A DNA stretch of 37,542 nucleotides from JBBROS01 sp038229135 (GTDB lineage: Bacteria; Pseudomonadota; Alphaproteobacteria; Acetobacterales; Acetobacteraceae): NCBI GenBank assembly GCA_038229135.1, contig JBBROS010000042.1, forward strand, positions 1 through 37,542, given 5' to 3'. Positions 1 through 8,248 of the stretch are shown one piece after another. Both the position numbers and the translations under genes were made by a program. Each line of letters begins with the position of its first letter. Position 1 is the stretch's first letter. The notes under the pieces are model-generated. The model saw only the letters and a list, made by a program, of their open reading frames with translations. It did not search any database and was not told where the DNA came from.

Positions 1-477
1 GAAGAAAGCATCGCCATCTGGAAGGGCCGCAAGGGAGCCTTCGGGGCGGTGGGGCGGATCAGCCCGGACTACCTCTGCATGGACGGCACCATCCCAACCG
101 GGCAACTGCCGCTGGTGCTGCGGCGGATCGGCGAGATGAGCGATGCGTATGGGCTGAAAGTGGCCAACATCTTCCACGCGGGCGACGGCAACCTGCACCC
201 GCTGATCATGTTCGACGCGAACGAGGAGGGCTCGTTCCACAAGGCCGAGGCGTTCGGGGCCGACATCCTGCGTTTGTGTGTCGAAGTGGGCGGCTGCCTC
301 ACAGGAGAGCACGGTGTGGGCGTCGAGAAACGGGACCTGATGCCGGTGCAGTTCACGGCGGTCGAGCTGGATCAGCAGCGGCGGATCAAGTCGGCATTCG
401 ACCCGGATTGGTTGCTGAACCCGAGCAAGGTGTTTCCGCTGATCGACGAACCGCTCGAGGCACCCCTTGCCGCTTGA
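1..477 (+). CDS. glcD: Glycolate oxidase subunit GlcD, C-terminal part (5' end outside window)
   Basis: The reading frame is open from base 1, so this is the last 158 codons of a longer gene. GlcD is the FAD-linked catalytic subunit of glycolate dehydrogenase, which oxidises glycolate (D-lactate in close relatives) to glyoxylate. Visible motifs belong to the FAD-linked oxidase C-terminal domain: NIFHAGDGNLHPLIMFD and CLTGEHGVGVEKR, whose His and Glu residues are characteristic of the GlcD/D-lactate dehydrogenase family, then the closing FDPDWLLNPSKVFP. The neighbours glcE and glcF settle the assignment over a stand-alone D-lactate dehydrogenase. The stop codon lies inside the first codons of glcE (11-base overlap), implying translational coupling. 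Confidence 0.93.
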   Translation, partial: EESIAIWKGRKGAFGAVGRISPDYLCMDGTIPTGQLPLVLRRIGEMSDAYGLKVANIFHAGDGNLHPLIMFDANEEGSFHKAEAFGADILRLCVEVGGCLTGEHGVGVEKRDLMPVQFTAVELDQQRRIKSAFDPDWLLNPSKVFPLIDEPLEAPLAA

Positions 478-1690
478 GGCGGTGACGCTCGAGCGGTTGG
501 GGTCATCGCCGCTGAACGAGGCGGGGGTGGTCTTGGCGGTGCAGGCGGCCATTTCAGCTCGCGAGCCGGTCCGGGTCGAAGGGCGGGGCACGAAGATGGG
601 GATGCTGCGGCCGGTGCAGGCCGGGCGGACGATCTCGGTGCGTGAGCTGCAGGGCGTGACGCTGCATGCGCCGCAGGAGCTGATCGTTTCGGCGCGGGCC
701 GGGACCACGATCGACTCGCTCGAGGCGACGTTGGCCGGCGGTGGCCAGGGGATCGTGTCGGAGCCGCCAGACCTCTCGGCGTTGCTAGGCTCGGTCGGAC
801 CACAAACAATCGGCGGCGTGGTTGCGACCAACCTCTCGGGGCCGCGGCGTGTGGCGTGGGGGGCGACGCGGGACCATGTGATGGGGCTGCGCGCGGTGAA
901 CGGCGCCGGCGAGCTTATCCGCGCTGGGGGGCGCGTGCTGAAGAACGTGACGGGGCTTGACCTGTGCAAGCTGCTTTCGGGCAGCCACGGGACGCTGGCC
1001 GTCATCACGGAGGTCACACTCAAGGTGCTGCCGATCGCGGAGCGCACGGGTACGCTCGTGCTGCGGGGGCTGGCGCCAGGCGCGGCGGTGGCGGCGCTGT
1101 CCGCGGCGCTCGGGTCGCCCTACGGCGTGTCGGGCGCTGCGTGGCTGCCGGCCGAGGCGGCGGCGCGGGTGCCGGAGCTGGCGGGCGGTGGCAGTGCGAC
1201 GCTGGTGCGGATAGAGGATTTCGCGCCCAGCGTGGCCTATCGTCTCGGGCGGCTGCTGGTGCTGCTCGAATCGCATGGGCGGGGCGCCCTGCTCGAGCAT
1301 GGGCCAAGCCTCGCGCTGTGGCAGGCGGTCCGGGACGCGCGGCCGCTCGAGGTGGCGCCACAGGACGCGGTCTGGCGGGTGTCGGTGCGGCCATCGGCCG
1401 GGCCTGGCGTTTATGCGGCGCTCGAAGCGGCCGGCGCGCGCATGTTCCTCGACTGGGGCGGCGGGCTCGTGTGGGTGGCCGGCCCGGCCTCGCTGCACGA
1501 CCAGGTCATGCACGCCGCAACGGCCGCGCGTGGGGTGTGGACGGTGCTGCGCGGGCCGGAGCCGATGCGGGCGGCCATAGACGTGGTGCCGCGCGAGGCT
1601 GAGGCGCTCGCCCGCATCACGCGCCGGGTGAAGGCGGCGCTCGACCCGTACGGCCTGCTCAACCCTGGCCGCATCACCGCAGGATCCTAG
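467..1690 (+). CDS. glcE: Glycolate oxidase FAD-binding subunit GlcE
   Basis: A 407-aa protein starting at a TTG that overlaps the end of glcD by 11 bases. It is the accessory FAD-binding subunit of the GlcDEF glycolate dehydrogenase. A PCMH-type FAD-binding domain fills about residues 1-190, with the motifs LLGSVGPQTIGGVVATNLSG and GGRVLKNVTGLDLCKLLSGS, then the FAD-oxidase C-terminal part ending in LDPYGLLNPGRI. It lacks the long GlcD C-terminal catalytic domain, as expected for GlcE. The stop is 5 bases before glcF. The TTG start is chosen because no ATG or GTG lies earlier in a conserved position and the overlap fits an operon. Confidence 0.93.
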   Translation: MPLEAVTLERLGSSPLNEAGVVLAVQAAISAREPVRVEGRGTKMGMLRPVQAGRTISVRELQGVTLHAPQELIVSARAGTTIDSLEATLAGGGQGIVSEPPDLSALLGSVGPQTIGGVVATNLSGPRRVAWGATRDHVMGLRAVNGAGELIRAGGRVLKNVTGLDLCKLLSGSHGTLAVITEVTLKVLPIAERTGTLVLRGLAPGAAVAALSAALGSPYGVSGAAWLPAEAAARVPELAGGGSATLVRIEDFAPSVAYRLGRLLVLLESHGRGALLEHGPSLALWQAVRDARPLEVAPQDAVWRVSVRPSAGPGVYAALEAAGARMFLDWGGGLVWVAGPASLHDQVMHAATAARGVWTVLRGPEPMRAAIDVVPREAEALARITRRVKAALDPYGLLNPGRITAGS

Positions 1691-1695
1691 CCGCA

Positions 1696-3042
1696 ATGCA
1701 GACCGTGTTCACACCGACCCAGCTTGCCGACCCGGACACGGCCAGCAGCAACCAGGTGCTGCGAACCTGCGTGCATTGCGGCATGTGCACCGCAACGTGC
1801 CCCACCTTCGTGCTGCTGGGCGACGAGCTGGATAGCCCGCGCGGCCGCATCTACCTCATCAAAGACATGCTGGAGAGTGGGCGGCCGGCAACCGAGGAGG
1901 TGGTGCGGCATGTCGATCGCTGCCTATCCTGCCTGAGCTGCATGACGACGTGCCCCTCGGGCGTGAACTACATGCACCTGGTCGATCATGCCCGGCGCCG
2001 CATCGAGGAGACGTACGAGCGGCCCTGGGCGGAGCGGATGTTGCGCCGGGTGCTGGCGTTGGTGCTGCCGCGGCCCGGGCTGTTCCGGGTGGCGCTTTGG
2101 GGGGCAAGGCTAGGGCGGCCGTTCCGAAACCTGGTTCCGGGGCAGGGGATGATGAGCAGGCGGGTGCGGGCCATGCTCGACCTGGCGCCGACCACGCTGC
2201 CCCCGGCCGGCACGAGCGGTCGCCCGCAGGTGCATGCGGCCGATGTGTCGAACTCGGGGGGCCAAAGGCGCGGCCGTGTGGCCTTGTTGGTGGGATGCGC
2301 GCAAACCGTGCTCGATCCGGCCATCAATGAATCCACCATCCGGCTGCTCACGCGACACGGGGTGGAGGTCGTTGTGCCGCCGGGCGTGGGCTGCTGTGGG
2401 GCGCTGACGCATCACATGGGCATGCACGACCCGGCCATGGCGAGCGCGCGGGCCGCCATCGGGGGTTGGACGCGGGAGATGGATGGCGCCGGGCTCGACG
2501 CGATCCTGGTCAACACCTCGGGCTGCGGCACCACGGTGAAGGATTACGGCTTCATGTTCCGCGCCGAGCCGGAGCCATGGCGGAGCCGGGCGGAGCGGGT
2601 GTCGGCGCTGGCGCGGGACGTGTCCGAGTATCTCGCCACGATGGACCTCGCGCCGACCCGGCCCAACCCGGGGCTGCGCGTGACCTATCATGCCGCGTGC
2701 AGCCTGCAGCATGGGCAGGGGGTGAAGGATGCACCGAAGGCGCTGCTCCGGCAGGCCGGGTTTACTGTTTCGGAGCCTGCCGAAGGGCATCTCTGCTGCG
2801 GCTCGGCAGGGGTCTACAACCTGATGCAGCCCGAGATCGCCGGGCGGCTGCGGGAGCGGAAGCTGGAGACGATCGGGGCGACGCGGCCGGACGTGATCGC
2901 GGCGGGGAACATCGGCTGCATCACCCAGCTCTCGGGCGGCGTGCCGGTGGTGCATACGGTGCAGCTGCTGGACTGGATGACGGGCGGGCCCGTGCCCGAC
3001 GCCTTGGCCGGGGCTGTTCCGGCGCCGGTGCAGGTGCCGTGA
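1696..3042 (+). CDS. glcF: Glycolate oxidase iron-sulfur subunit GlcF
   Basis: A 448-aa protein and the electron-transfer subunit of glycolate dehydrogenase. Two 4Fe-4S ferredoxin motifs lie near the N terminus: Cys25, 28, 31 and 35 (CVHCGMCTATCP) and Cys76, 79, 82 and 86 (CLSCLSCMTTCPSG). Two CCG domains follow (GVGCCGALTHHMGMHD and GHLCCGSAGVYN), the heterodisulfide-reductase-like cysteine-rich modules of this family. The order D-E-F matches the classical glc operon; no glcG, glcB or GlcC-type regulator is seen here. Its stop codon overlaps the GTG start of the next gene (GTGA). Confidence 0.95.
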   Translation: MQTVFTPTQLADPDTASSNQVLRTCVHCGMCTATCPTFVLLGDELDSPRGRIYLIKDMLESGRPATEEVVRHVDRCLSCLSCMTTCPSGVNYMHLVDHARRRIEETYERPWAERMLRRVLALVLPRPGLFRVALWGARLGRPFRNLVPGQGMMSRRVRAMLDLAPTTLPPAGTSGRPQVHAADVSNSGGQRRGRVALLVGCAQTVLDPAINESTIRLLTRHGVEVVVPPGVGCCGALTHHMGMHDPAMASARAAIGGWTREMDGAGLDAILVNTSGCGTTVKDYGFMFRAEPEPWRSRAERVSALARDVSEYLATMDLAPTRPNPGLRVTYHAACSLQHGQGVKDAPKALLRQAGFTVSEPAEGHLCCGSAGVYNLMQPEIAGRLRERKLETIGATRPDVIAAGNIGCITQLSGGVPVVHTVQLLDWMTGGPVPDALAGAVPAPVQVP

Positions 3043-3596
3043 GATGGCGCGCCGCGGCCCTGGTGTTGGCGCTGGCCTTCCCGGCGGTTGCGCAGCCTGT
3101 GACGACGGCCCCGTCGCGGAACCTCGTGGATGGGCTGCTCAACGCGCTGCGCCAGGCGCCGACCGAGGACGCGGCTGCGGCCCTCGAGGCGCAGATCCGG
3201 GCGCAGTTCCTCGAGGCGGCCAGCCCGGCCGTGCGGCTGCTGCTGTCGCGGGGCGCGCGGGAGCTGTCCGAAGGGGCGCCGGGGGATGCGTTCGACAGCT
3301 TCGAGGCGGCGCTGGACCTGGAGCCGGAGCTGCTGGAGGCGTGGCGGGGCCGGGCGCGAAGCCGGGCGGAGCTGGGGGACACGCCTGGTGCCGTGCGGGA
3401 CCTGCAGGAGGTGCTGCGGCGGGAACCACGGCACTTTGGCGCGTGGCAGGACCTGTCGCGCGTGGCGGAGGGTCGGGGCGACTGGAAAGGCGCGCTGGCC
3501 GCATGGCAAAAGCTGCTCGAGGTGGACCCACGCTCCCCAGGAGCGCAGACGCGGCTGCGGGACCTGCGGCGTCGAGCGCTGGGTGAGGACACCTGA
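3039..3596 (+). CDS. Secreted tetratricopeptide-repeat protein coupled to glcF
   Basis: A 185-aa protein starting at the GTG of a GTGA overlap with the glcF stop; this start places a good signal peptide at the N terminus (WRAAALVLALAFPAVAQ, cleavage likely after AVA). The mature part has at least three TPR-like helical pairs, for example SEGAPGDAFDSFEAALDLEP, then GDTPGAVRDLQEVLRREP, then GDWKGALAAWQKLLEVDP. A periplasmic, protein-binding role is likely. The frame stays open far upstream inside glcF, but that part is antisense-like high-GC noise without TPR pattern. The coupling suggests co-expression with glycolate oxidase; any functional link is inference. Confidence 0.8.
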   Translation: MRWRAAALVLALAFPAVAQPVTTAPSRNLVDGLLNALRQAPTEDAAAALEAQIRAQFLEAASPAVRLLLSRGARELSEGAPGDAFDSFEAALDLEPELLEAWRGRARSRAELGDTPGAVRDLQEVLRREPRHFGAWQDLSRVAEGRGDWKGALAAWQKLLEVDPRSPGAQTRLRDLRRRALGEDT

Positions 3597-3608
3597 CGGG
3601 CCGTCAGG
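3592..3608 (+). terminator. Candidate hairpin at the end of the glc operon
   Basis: A 7-bp perfect stem (CCTGACG / CGTCAGG) with loop GGC overlaps the TPR gene stop codon. No U-tract follows, so it would be a weak or factor-assisted terminator. A second small inverted repeat (TCTTCCG at 3631-3637, CGGAAGA at 3650-3656) lies in the same convergent gap. The rest of 3597-3717 shows nothing else. Confidence 0.3.
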
Positions 3609-3717
3609 GTCGCACTGGTCCCTCTAACTCTCTTCCGTTCGAAGTGGACCGGAAGAACGCCCTCGAGTGTTTTGAACAAAATCCCAATCAGACGAAGTGG
3701 GCGCGTCGGGCACCGCT

Positions 3718-5313
3718 CTAGCGCCCCAGATAGGCTCGCGCGCGGGCGATCTCCGGGCGGTCGGTGGTGGAACCGTCCGTCAGCGCAAGCAGCCGGCCAT
3801 AGAGCATGGTCGCCTGGTCTCGCTCGCCGGCCGCCTCGGCAGCGCGGGCGGCGCCGGCGTAGCCGCGAAACCGGTTCGGCTCGCGGGCCCGGGACGCCTC
3901 GTATTCCCGGAGCGCAGCCGCGGGCTGCCGTGCTTCGAGCAGCATGTCGCCGAGCAGTTCGCGGGCGGGCAGCACTCGCCCGGGGGTCACGATATGCTTC
4001 TCGTTCGCATCCTCGAGGTCTGCCGCGCGGCGCATGAGGTCGAGTGCCTCGGCCGGCCGCCCCTCGGCGAAGACGGTCCATGCCGTCGCCGCGCGCTGCT
4101 GCACATCGACCTCCCTGGCCCAGTAGTGGTTGCCCTCCGCCGCGAGGGCCGCCTGCCTGGTGGCCAACTCCGCCGTCGCTGCGCGGGCCGCGTCGACATC
4201 CCCGGTGCGGGCGGCACCGAGCGCGCGGGCGAACCAGGTGATGGCGGCGGTGAAGGCCGGGCCGGCGGTCGGTGGCGCGAGGGCTGCGGCGCCGCGCCAG
4301 TCCCCACGCTCCAGGGCGTAGCGGGCCGGCATGGCGGCGGAGGAGTAGGCGATCGGCTGGGTTGGCACGCCCGCCGCTTTCACGCGGAAGGCGTTGGCCA
4401 TGTCGCTCGCGGCCTCGGCGTCGTGTGCCATCTGCAGGTCGGCGTACACGGCATAGTCGCTGGCATGGTAGGCTTCGCCGGGCTCGCCGCCTTGGATGGC
4501 CGCCTGGTAAGCCCGGCGGTTGGTCGCGACCGACTCCGGCCACGCGCCGACCCGGGTGAAGATGTGCGAGGGCATGTGCAGCGCGTGCGGCGCGTCCGGC
4601 GCGATGGCCGCGTAGCGCCGCGCGGCCGTCTGACCCTCGGCAGCGAGCGGCGGCGCGTCGTAGGAGTGGATGAGGTAGTGCGCGACGCCCGGGTGGTCGG
4701 GGTAGCGGGCGAACATGGGCTCGAGCACCGACGCGGCCTTGCGATAGGCGGCGAAGGTCTGCTCGGCCTGGGACTGCGTGCCGGCGAGGTAGAGTGCTGC
4801 GAAAATCTGCGCCTCGTCGTCGTCCGGGTAGCGCGCGGCCAGTGCAGCGAAGGCCTCGGCCCGGCGAAGCTGCCGCGCAGCCTCCGGTTGGGTCGTGAAG
4901 TCCCGGTAGTAAGCGCCCACCGCCTCGATGTAGTCGCGCTCCCGCGGGGTTGCCGCGCCAATGCGGCGGCCCTGCTCGAGTGCCGCCTGGGCCCGTTCGG
5001 CCTCGCGCGGCCCGGCGCCTGCGCCGGCCAGCGGGTTGTTCATCAGGATTGCTGCGATGCCCCAGGTGGCGACCGCGCAGGCCGGGTCCTTCGCGAGCAC
5101 GTCCCGGAAGGCCGGCTCGGCGGCGCTGTACCAGAATGAATGCAGCATCGCGACGGCGCGCGTGAAATCCTCCTGCACGGCGCCGCTGCATGAATTGGCG
5201 AAGGCGACTTTGCCGAGGTGGTCGTGCCCGGCGTTGCCCACCGGCAGATCATGCGCCGTTGCAGGGATCGTGCATGCGAGCGACAGGCAAACGGCGAGCA
5301 TGCGCAGCGGCAT
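3718..5313 (-). CDS. Exported tetratricopeptide-repeat protein
   Basis: A 531-aa protein with signal peptide (MPLRMLAVCLSLACTIPATAHD). This ATG is preferred over one seven codons upstream because GGAGG stands 7 bases before it. The first mature segment (AFANSCSGAVQEDFTRAVAMLHSFWY, then CAVATWGIA) resembles the N-terminal repeats of a family of exported TPR proteins of unknown function in Gram-negatives. Several more TPR-like helix pairs follow, down to LREYEASRAREPNRFRGYAGAARAAEAAGERDQA near the C terminus. His-rich stretches occur at the mature N terminus (HDLPVGNAGHDH) and at HALHMPSHIF. It converges on the glc operon and lies 114 bases downstream of the next minus-strand gene. The substrate or partner is unknown. 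Confidence 0.8.
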   Translation of the reverse strand: MPLRMLAVCLSLACTIPATAHDLPVGNAGHDHLGKVAFANSCSGAVQEDFTRAVAMLHSFWYSAAEPAFRDVLAKDPACAVATWGIAAILMNNPLAGAGAGPREAERAQAALEQGRRIGAATPRERDYIEAVGAYYRDFTTQPEAARQLRRAEAFAALAARYPDDDEAQIFAALYLAGTQSQAEQTFAAYRKAASVLEPMFARYPDHPGVAHYLIHSYDAPPLAAEGQTAARRYAAIAPDAPHALHMPSHIFTRVGAWPESVATNRRAYQAAIQGGEPGEAYHASDYAVYADLQMAHDAEAASDMANAFRVKAAGVPTQPIAYSSAAMPARYALERGDWRGAAALAPPTAGPAFTAAITWFARALGAARTGDVDAARAATAELATRQAALAAEGNHYWAREVDVQQRAATAWTVFAEGRPAEALDLMRRAADLEDANEKHIVTPGRVLPARELLGDMLLEARQPAAALREYEASRAREPNRFRGYAGAARAAEAAGERDQATMLYGRLLALTDGSTTDRPEIARARAYLGR

Positions 5314-5427
5314 TGGCCTTCCTCCAGCAGTCATGGCGACAACCCGAGCACCGGCTGCACACGATAGCGGAACGACCGCAGGAATGCGACGGGAAAGCGC
5401 ATTTCCAGCAGCGGCCCGAGGGCGGCC

Positions 5428-5922
5428 CTAGTCGAGGCCGCCGAACTTCTTCGTGATGCTCTTGCCGGTCCAGGGCGGCACGGGCGGGGGCGGCTCCTTG
5501 GCGACGGTCGGGATCGTGTCGGCCTTGCTGCCGGACTTTGCCCGGGTTGGCGTGAGCGCCGGCGCAGGGGGGCTTGCTGCAGCGCTTGCTGCGCCCGAGG
5601 GGCCCGCCTGGCCCTGGCCTGCGACCACGCGCGCATCGGTGCAGGCATCGACTGCATGGTCCTCGGTGCGGCCACTCTCGTAGCCGAGGCGCACCGTGGC
5701 CGTGCAAGCGCCGCTGCCATAGCCGATGCGGGCTTGCGCGCCGGGCGGCAGGGTGGAGCGGAGGCGGTTCTCGCCGCCGCCCGTGGGGCCGATCTGGATG
5801 GAGCGGATGGTCTCGCCACCGGCATTCAGCACCGTCACGCCGCGAGACTGCGCGTAGGCCGGGGCCGCGCCGGCAAGTGCGGCTGCGAGGGCGAGCGCCG
5901 AAGGACTGAACGGTCGAAGCAT
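5428..5922 (-). CDS. Small secreted protein of unknown function
   Basis: A 164-aa protein with a clear Sec signal peptide (cleavage likely after APAYA). The mature domain (about residues 26-100) has a compact beta-type pattern: VTVLNAGGETIRSIQIGPTG, LPPGAQARIGYGSGACTATV, then GRTEDHAVDAC. Two cysteines (in GACTATV and VDAC) could form a disulfide. The layout resembles small exported alphaproteobacterial proteins with an N-x-x-G-x-T-I start and an LPPG turn, but I cannot name a family. The C-terminal third is a Pro/Ala/Ser-rich tail (PPAPALTPTRAKSG, EPPPPVPPWTG) ending in KSITKKFGGLD. It is divergent from the ABC transporter operon, sharing a 159-base intergenic region. Confidence 0.75.
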   Translation of the reverse strand: MLRPFSPSALALAAALAGAAPAYAQSRGVTVLNAGGETIRSIQIGPTGGGENRLRSTLPPGAQARIGYGSGACTATVRLGYESGRTEDHAVDACTDARVVAGQGQAGPSGAASAAASPPAPALTPTRAKSGSKADTIPTVAKEPPPPVPPWTGKSITKKFGGLD

Positions 5923-5992
5923 GATGGAGCCTATGGGCTGGGGATGGACATTCCGTCATGCGTAAAATCGCGAGCAGGCCGCATTCCGGCGC

Positions 5993-6021
5993 ATGACGTT
6001 TTCGCGACCGCGTGTTATAGC
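5993..6021 (+). promoter_or_regulatory. Candidate sigma-70-type promoter of the ABC transporter operon
   Basis: ATGACG (5993-5998), a 17-base spacer and TATAGC (6016-6021) give four of six consensus matches in each hexamer. It lies about 60 bases before the start codon of the binding-protein gene, in the only sizeable gap upstream of the operon. Inferred from sequence only. Confidence 0.35.
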
Positions 6022-6081
6022 GCCGCCAACCCGTTCAGGGCCCATGCGCGCCAATGCGCAGAAATCGAGGGAGCGTTCCGA

Positions 6082-7305
6082 ATGCGTCTGACCCGGCGTT
6101 ACACCATGCTTGCGGCTGCGGCTTGCGTCGCACTCGTCCCCGCAACGTTCTCCGGCGCCCGCGCGCAGAGCGGCGAGCCGATCAAGATCGGCGTCGCCGG
6201 GCCGTTCACGGGCGGTTCGTCGTCCATGGGCGTGTCGATGCGCGACGGCGTGAAGCTCGCCATCACCGAAATCAACAAGGCCGGCGGCGTGCTGGGCCGC
6301 CCGCTTGTAGGCATCGAGCGTGACGACGAGGCGCGCAACGAGCTCGGCGTGCAGATTGCCCAGGAGTTGATCAACAAGGAGAAGGTGGTCGCCACCGTCG
6401 GCTACATCAACACGGGTGTGGCGCTGGCCAGCCAACGCTTCTACCAGGAAGCCGAGATCCCGGTGATCAACAACGTCGCCACGGGCTCGATCATCACGAA
6501 GCAGTTCGAGAAGGAGCGCGCCAACTACGTGTTCCGGAATGCGGCGCCCGACAACATCCAGGCGCCGATGATCGTGGACGAGGCGGTGGGCCGCCGCGGC
6601 TTCAAGAAGCCGGCGATCCTGGCGGACAGCACGAACTACGGCCAGCTCGGGCGTGACGACCTCGAGAAGGCGCTGGCTGCCAAGAACGTGAAGGCCGTCG
6701 CGACCGAGAAGTTCAACATCGGCGACACGGACATGACGGCGCAGCTGCTGCGCGCGAAGGAGGCCGGGGCCGACGTGATCCTGACCTACGGGATCGGGCC
6801 GGAGCTGGCGCAGATCGCGAACGCGCAGGCGAAGCTCGGGTGGAAGGTGCCGTTGATCGGCAGCTGGACGTTGAGCATGGCGAGCTTCATCGACACGGCG
6901 GGCGCGAACGGCTCGGGGGCGATGATGCCGCAGACCTTCGTCCAGCTTCCGAACACGCCGAAGCGGGCGACGTTCATCAAGGCGTATCAGGAGGCCTACA
7001 AGGTGGACCGCATGCCGAGCCCGGTTTCGGCAGCCCAGGGCTATGACAGCGTGTATCTGCTGGCCGCGGCCATCAAGCAGGCAGGCAGCACCGAAGGGCG
7101 CAAGATCAAGGATGCGCTCGAAAGCCTGAACACGAAGGTCGAGGGCGTGGTGACGGTATACGACAAGCCGTTCAGCAAGACCGACCACGAGGCGATCACG
7201 AGCAACATCCCAGTGTTCGGCGAAGTGAAGGATGGCCGCGTGCAGCCGGCCGTGGCTGCCGACATCGAGGGCGACAAGGCCGTGCGGGTCAAGACGCGCA
7301 GCTGA
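6082..7305 (+). CDS. ABC transporter periplasmic substrate-binding protein (branched-chain amino acid/amide type)
   Basis: A 407-aa protein. The ATG follows a GAGGGAG ribosome site; the signal peptide runs to about GARAQ. The mature protein starts with EPIKIGVAGPFTG, typical of type-I periplasmic binding proteins of the LivJ/LivK class (HAAT family). Further landmarks are GVKLAITEINKAGGVLGRPL, the hinge-region VGYINTGVALASQ, and YDSVYLLAAAIKQAG near the C terminus. It delivers a ligand to the LivH/LivMG/LivF importer encoded next. The ligand cannot be read from sequence; branched-chain amino acids, amides, urea and aromatic acids all use this fold. A strong terminator separates it from the permease genes, consistent with the binding protein being made in excess. 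Confidence 0.92.
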   Translation: MRLTRRYTMLAAAACVALVPATFSGARAQSGEPIKIGVAGPFTGGSSSMGVSMRDGVKLAITEINKAGGVLGRPLVGIERDDEARNELGVQIAQELINKEKVVATVGYINTGVALASQRFYQEAEIPVINNVATGSIITKQFEKERANYVFRNAAPDNIQAPMIVDEAVGRRGFKKPAILADSTNYGQLGRDDLEKALAAKNVKAVATEKFNIGDTDMTAQLLRAKEAGADVILTYGIGPELAQIANAQAKLGWKVPLIGSWTLSMASFIDTAGANGSGAMMPQTFVQLPNTPKRATFIKAYQEAYKVDRMPSPVSAAQGYDSVYLLAAAIKQAGSTEGRKIKDALESLNTKVEGVVTVYDKPFSKTDHEAITSNIPVFGEVKDGRVQPAVAADIEGDKAVRVKTRS

Positions 7306-7320
7306 AGCCTTGCTTCGACC

Positions 7321-7357
7321 AAGCCCCTCCTGCCGTTCGGCAGGAGGGGTTTTTCTT
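7321..7357 (+). terminator. Intrinsic terminator/attenuator inside the transporter operon
   Basis: A perfect 11-bp GC-rich stem (CCCCTCCTGCC at 7324-7334, GGCAGGAGGGG at 7339-7349) closes a GTTC loop and is followed by TTTTTCTT. It sits between the binding-protein stop and the livH start. Since livH has no other obvious promoter in the 66-base gap, read-through probably supplies the membrane and ATPase subunits at lower level. Confidence 0.92.
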
Positions 7358-7371
7358 ACCAGGGACACTCG

Positions 7372-8244
7372 ATGCAGATCCTACTCCAGCTCATCGTGAG
7401 CGGCATCGCCGTCGGCATGATCTATGGCGTCATCGCCTTCGGCTATCAGCTCACGTTCGCGACCTCCAAGACGCTCAATTTCGGGCAGGGGGAGGCGCTG
7501 ATGCTGGGCTCGCTCGTGGGCCTGACCGTGACCTACTTCATCGGCTACTGGGCGATGCTTCCCGTGGTTCTCGCATTCGGGTTGATGCAGGGCGCGGTGG
7601 TGGAGCGGCTCGGCGTGCGCCAGGCGATCAAGACGAAGTCCGAGGCCGGGTGGATCATGGCGACCATCGCGCTCGGGATCATCTTCAAGAACCTTGCCGA
7701 GAACATCTGGGGGCGTGACGACCTGAAGTTCCCGTCGCCGCTGCCCGAGCAGGCGCTCGACGTGGGCGGCGTGCGGATCCAGCCAATGGAGATTGCGATC
7801 GTGGTCGGCGCGCTGGCGCTGATGTTGGCGGTCGAGCTGTTCAATCGGCGGAGCATCTTCGGCAAGGCGGTCGTGGCGACGGCTAACGACCGGGACGCCG
7901 CCGGGCTGATGGGCATCGACACCGGCAAGGTGATCACGTTCAGCTACGCGCTGAGTAGCATGACGGCGGCGTTCGCGGGCGTGCTGATCGCGCCGATCAC
8001 GCTGACGGGACCGCGGCTGGGGGCGGTGCTGGGCCTCAAGGCGTTCGCGGTGGCCATCATCGGGGGGCTCAACAGCGGGCTCGGGGTGATCGTGGGCGGG
8101 TTGATCCTGGGGGTTACGGAGACGCTGACGGGGTTCTACCTGTCGACGGGCTACAAGGACGTGCCGGGGCTGATCCTGCTGTTGCTGGTGTTGTCGTTCA
8201 AGCCGTCGGGCTTGTTCGGCAAGAAGACGATCAAGAAGGTTTAG
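7372..8244 (+). CDS. livH: Branched-chain amino acid-type ABC permease LivH
   Basis: A 290-aa inner-membrane permease with about eight hydrophobic segments. It opens with LLQLIVSGIAVGMIYGVIAFGYQLTFATSKTLNFGQGE, the family signature containing the N-F-x-Q/A-G-E element. The cytoplasmic coupling region is VVATANDRDAAGLMGIDTGKVITFSYALSS. The start ATG has AGGGA 6 bases upstream, just beyond the terminator. LivH pairs with the LivM half of the downstream fusion protein to form the channel. The gap to the next gene is 4 bases. Confidence 0.92.
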   Translation: MQILLQLIVSGIAVGMIYGVIAFGYQLTFATSKTLNFGQGEALMLGSLVGLTVTYFIGYWAMLPVVLAFGLMQGAVVERLGVRQAIKTKSEAGWIMATIALGIIFKNLAENIWGRDDLKFPSPLPEQALDVGGVRIQPMEIAIVVGALALMLAVELFNRRSIFGKAVVATANDRDAAGLMGIDTGKVITFSYALSSMTAAFAGVLIAPITLTGPRLGAVLGLKAFAVAIIGGLNSGLGVIVGGLILGVTETLTGFYLSTGYKDVPGLILLLLVLSFKPSGLFGKKTIKKV

Positions 8245-8248
8245 GGCA

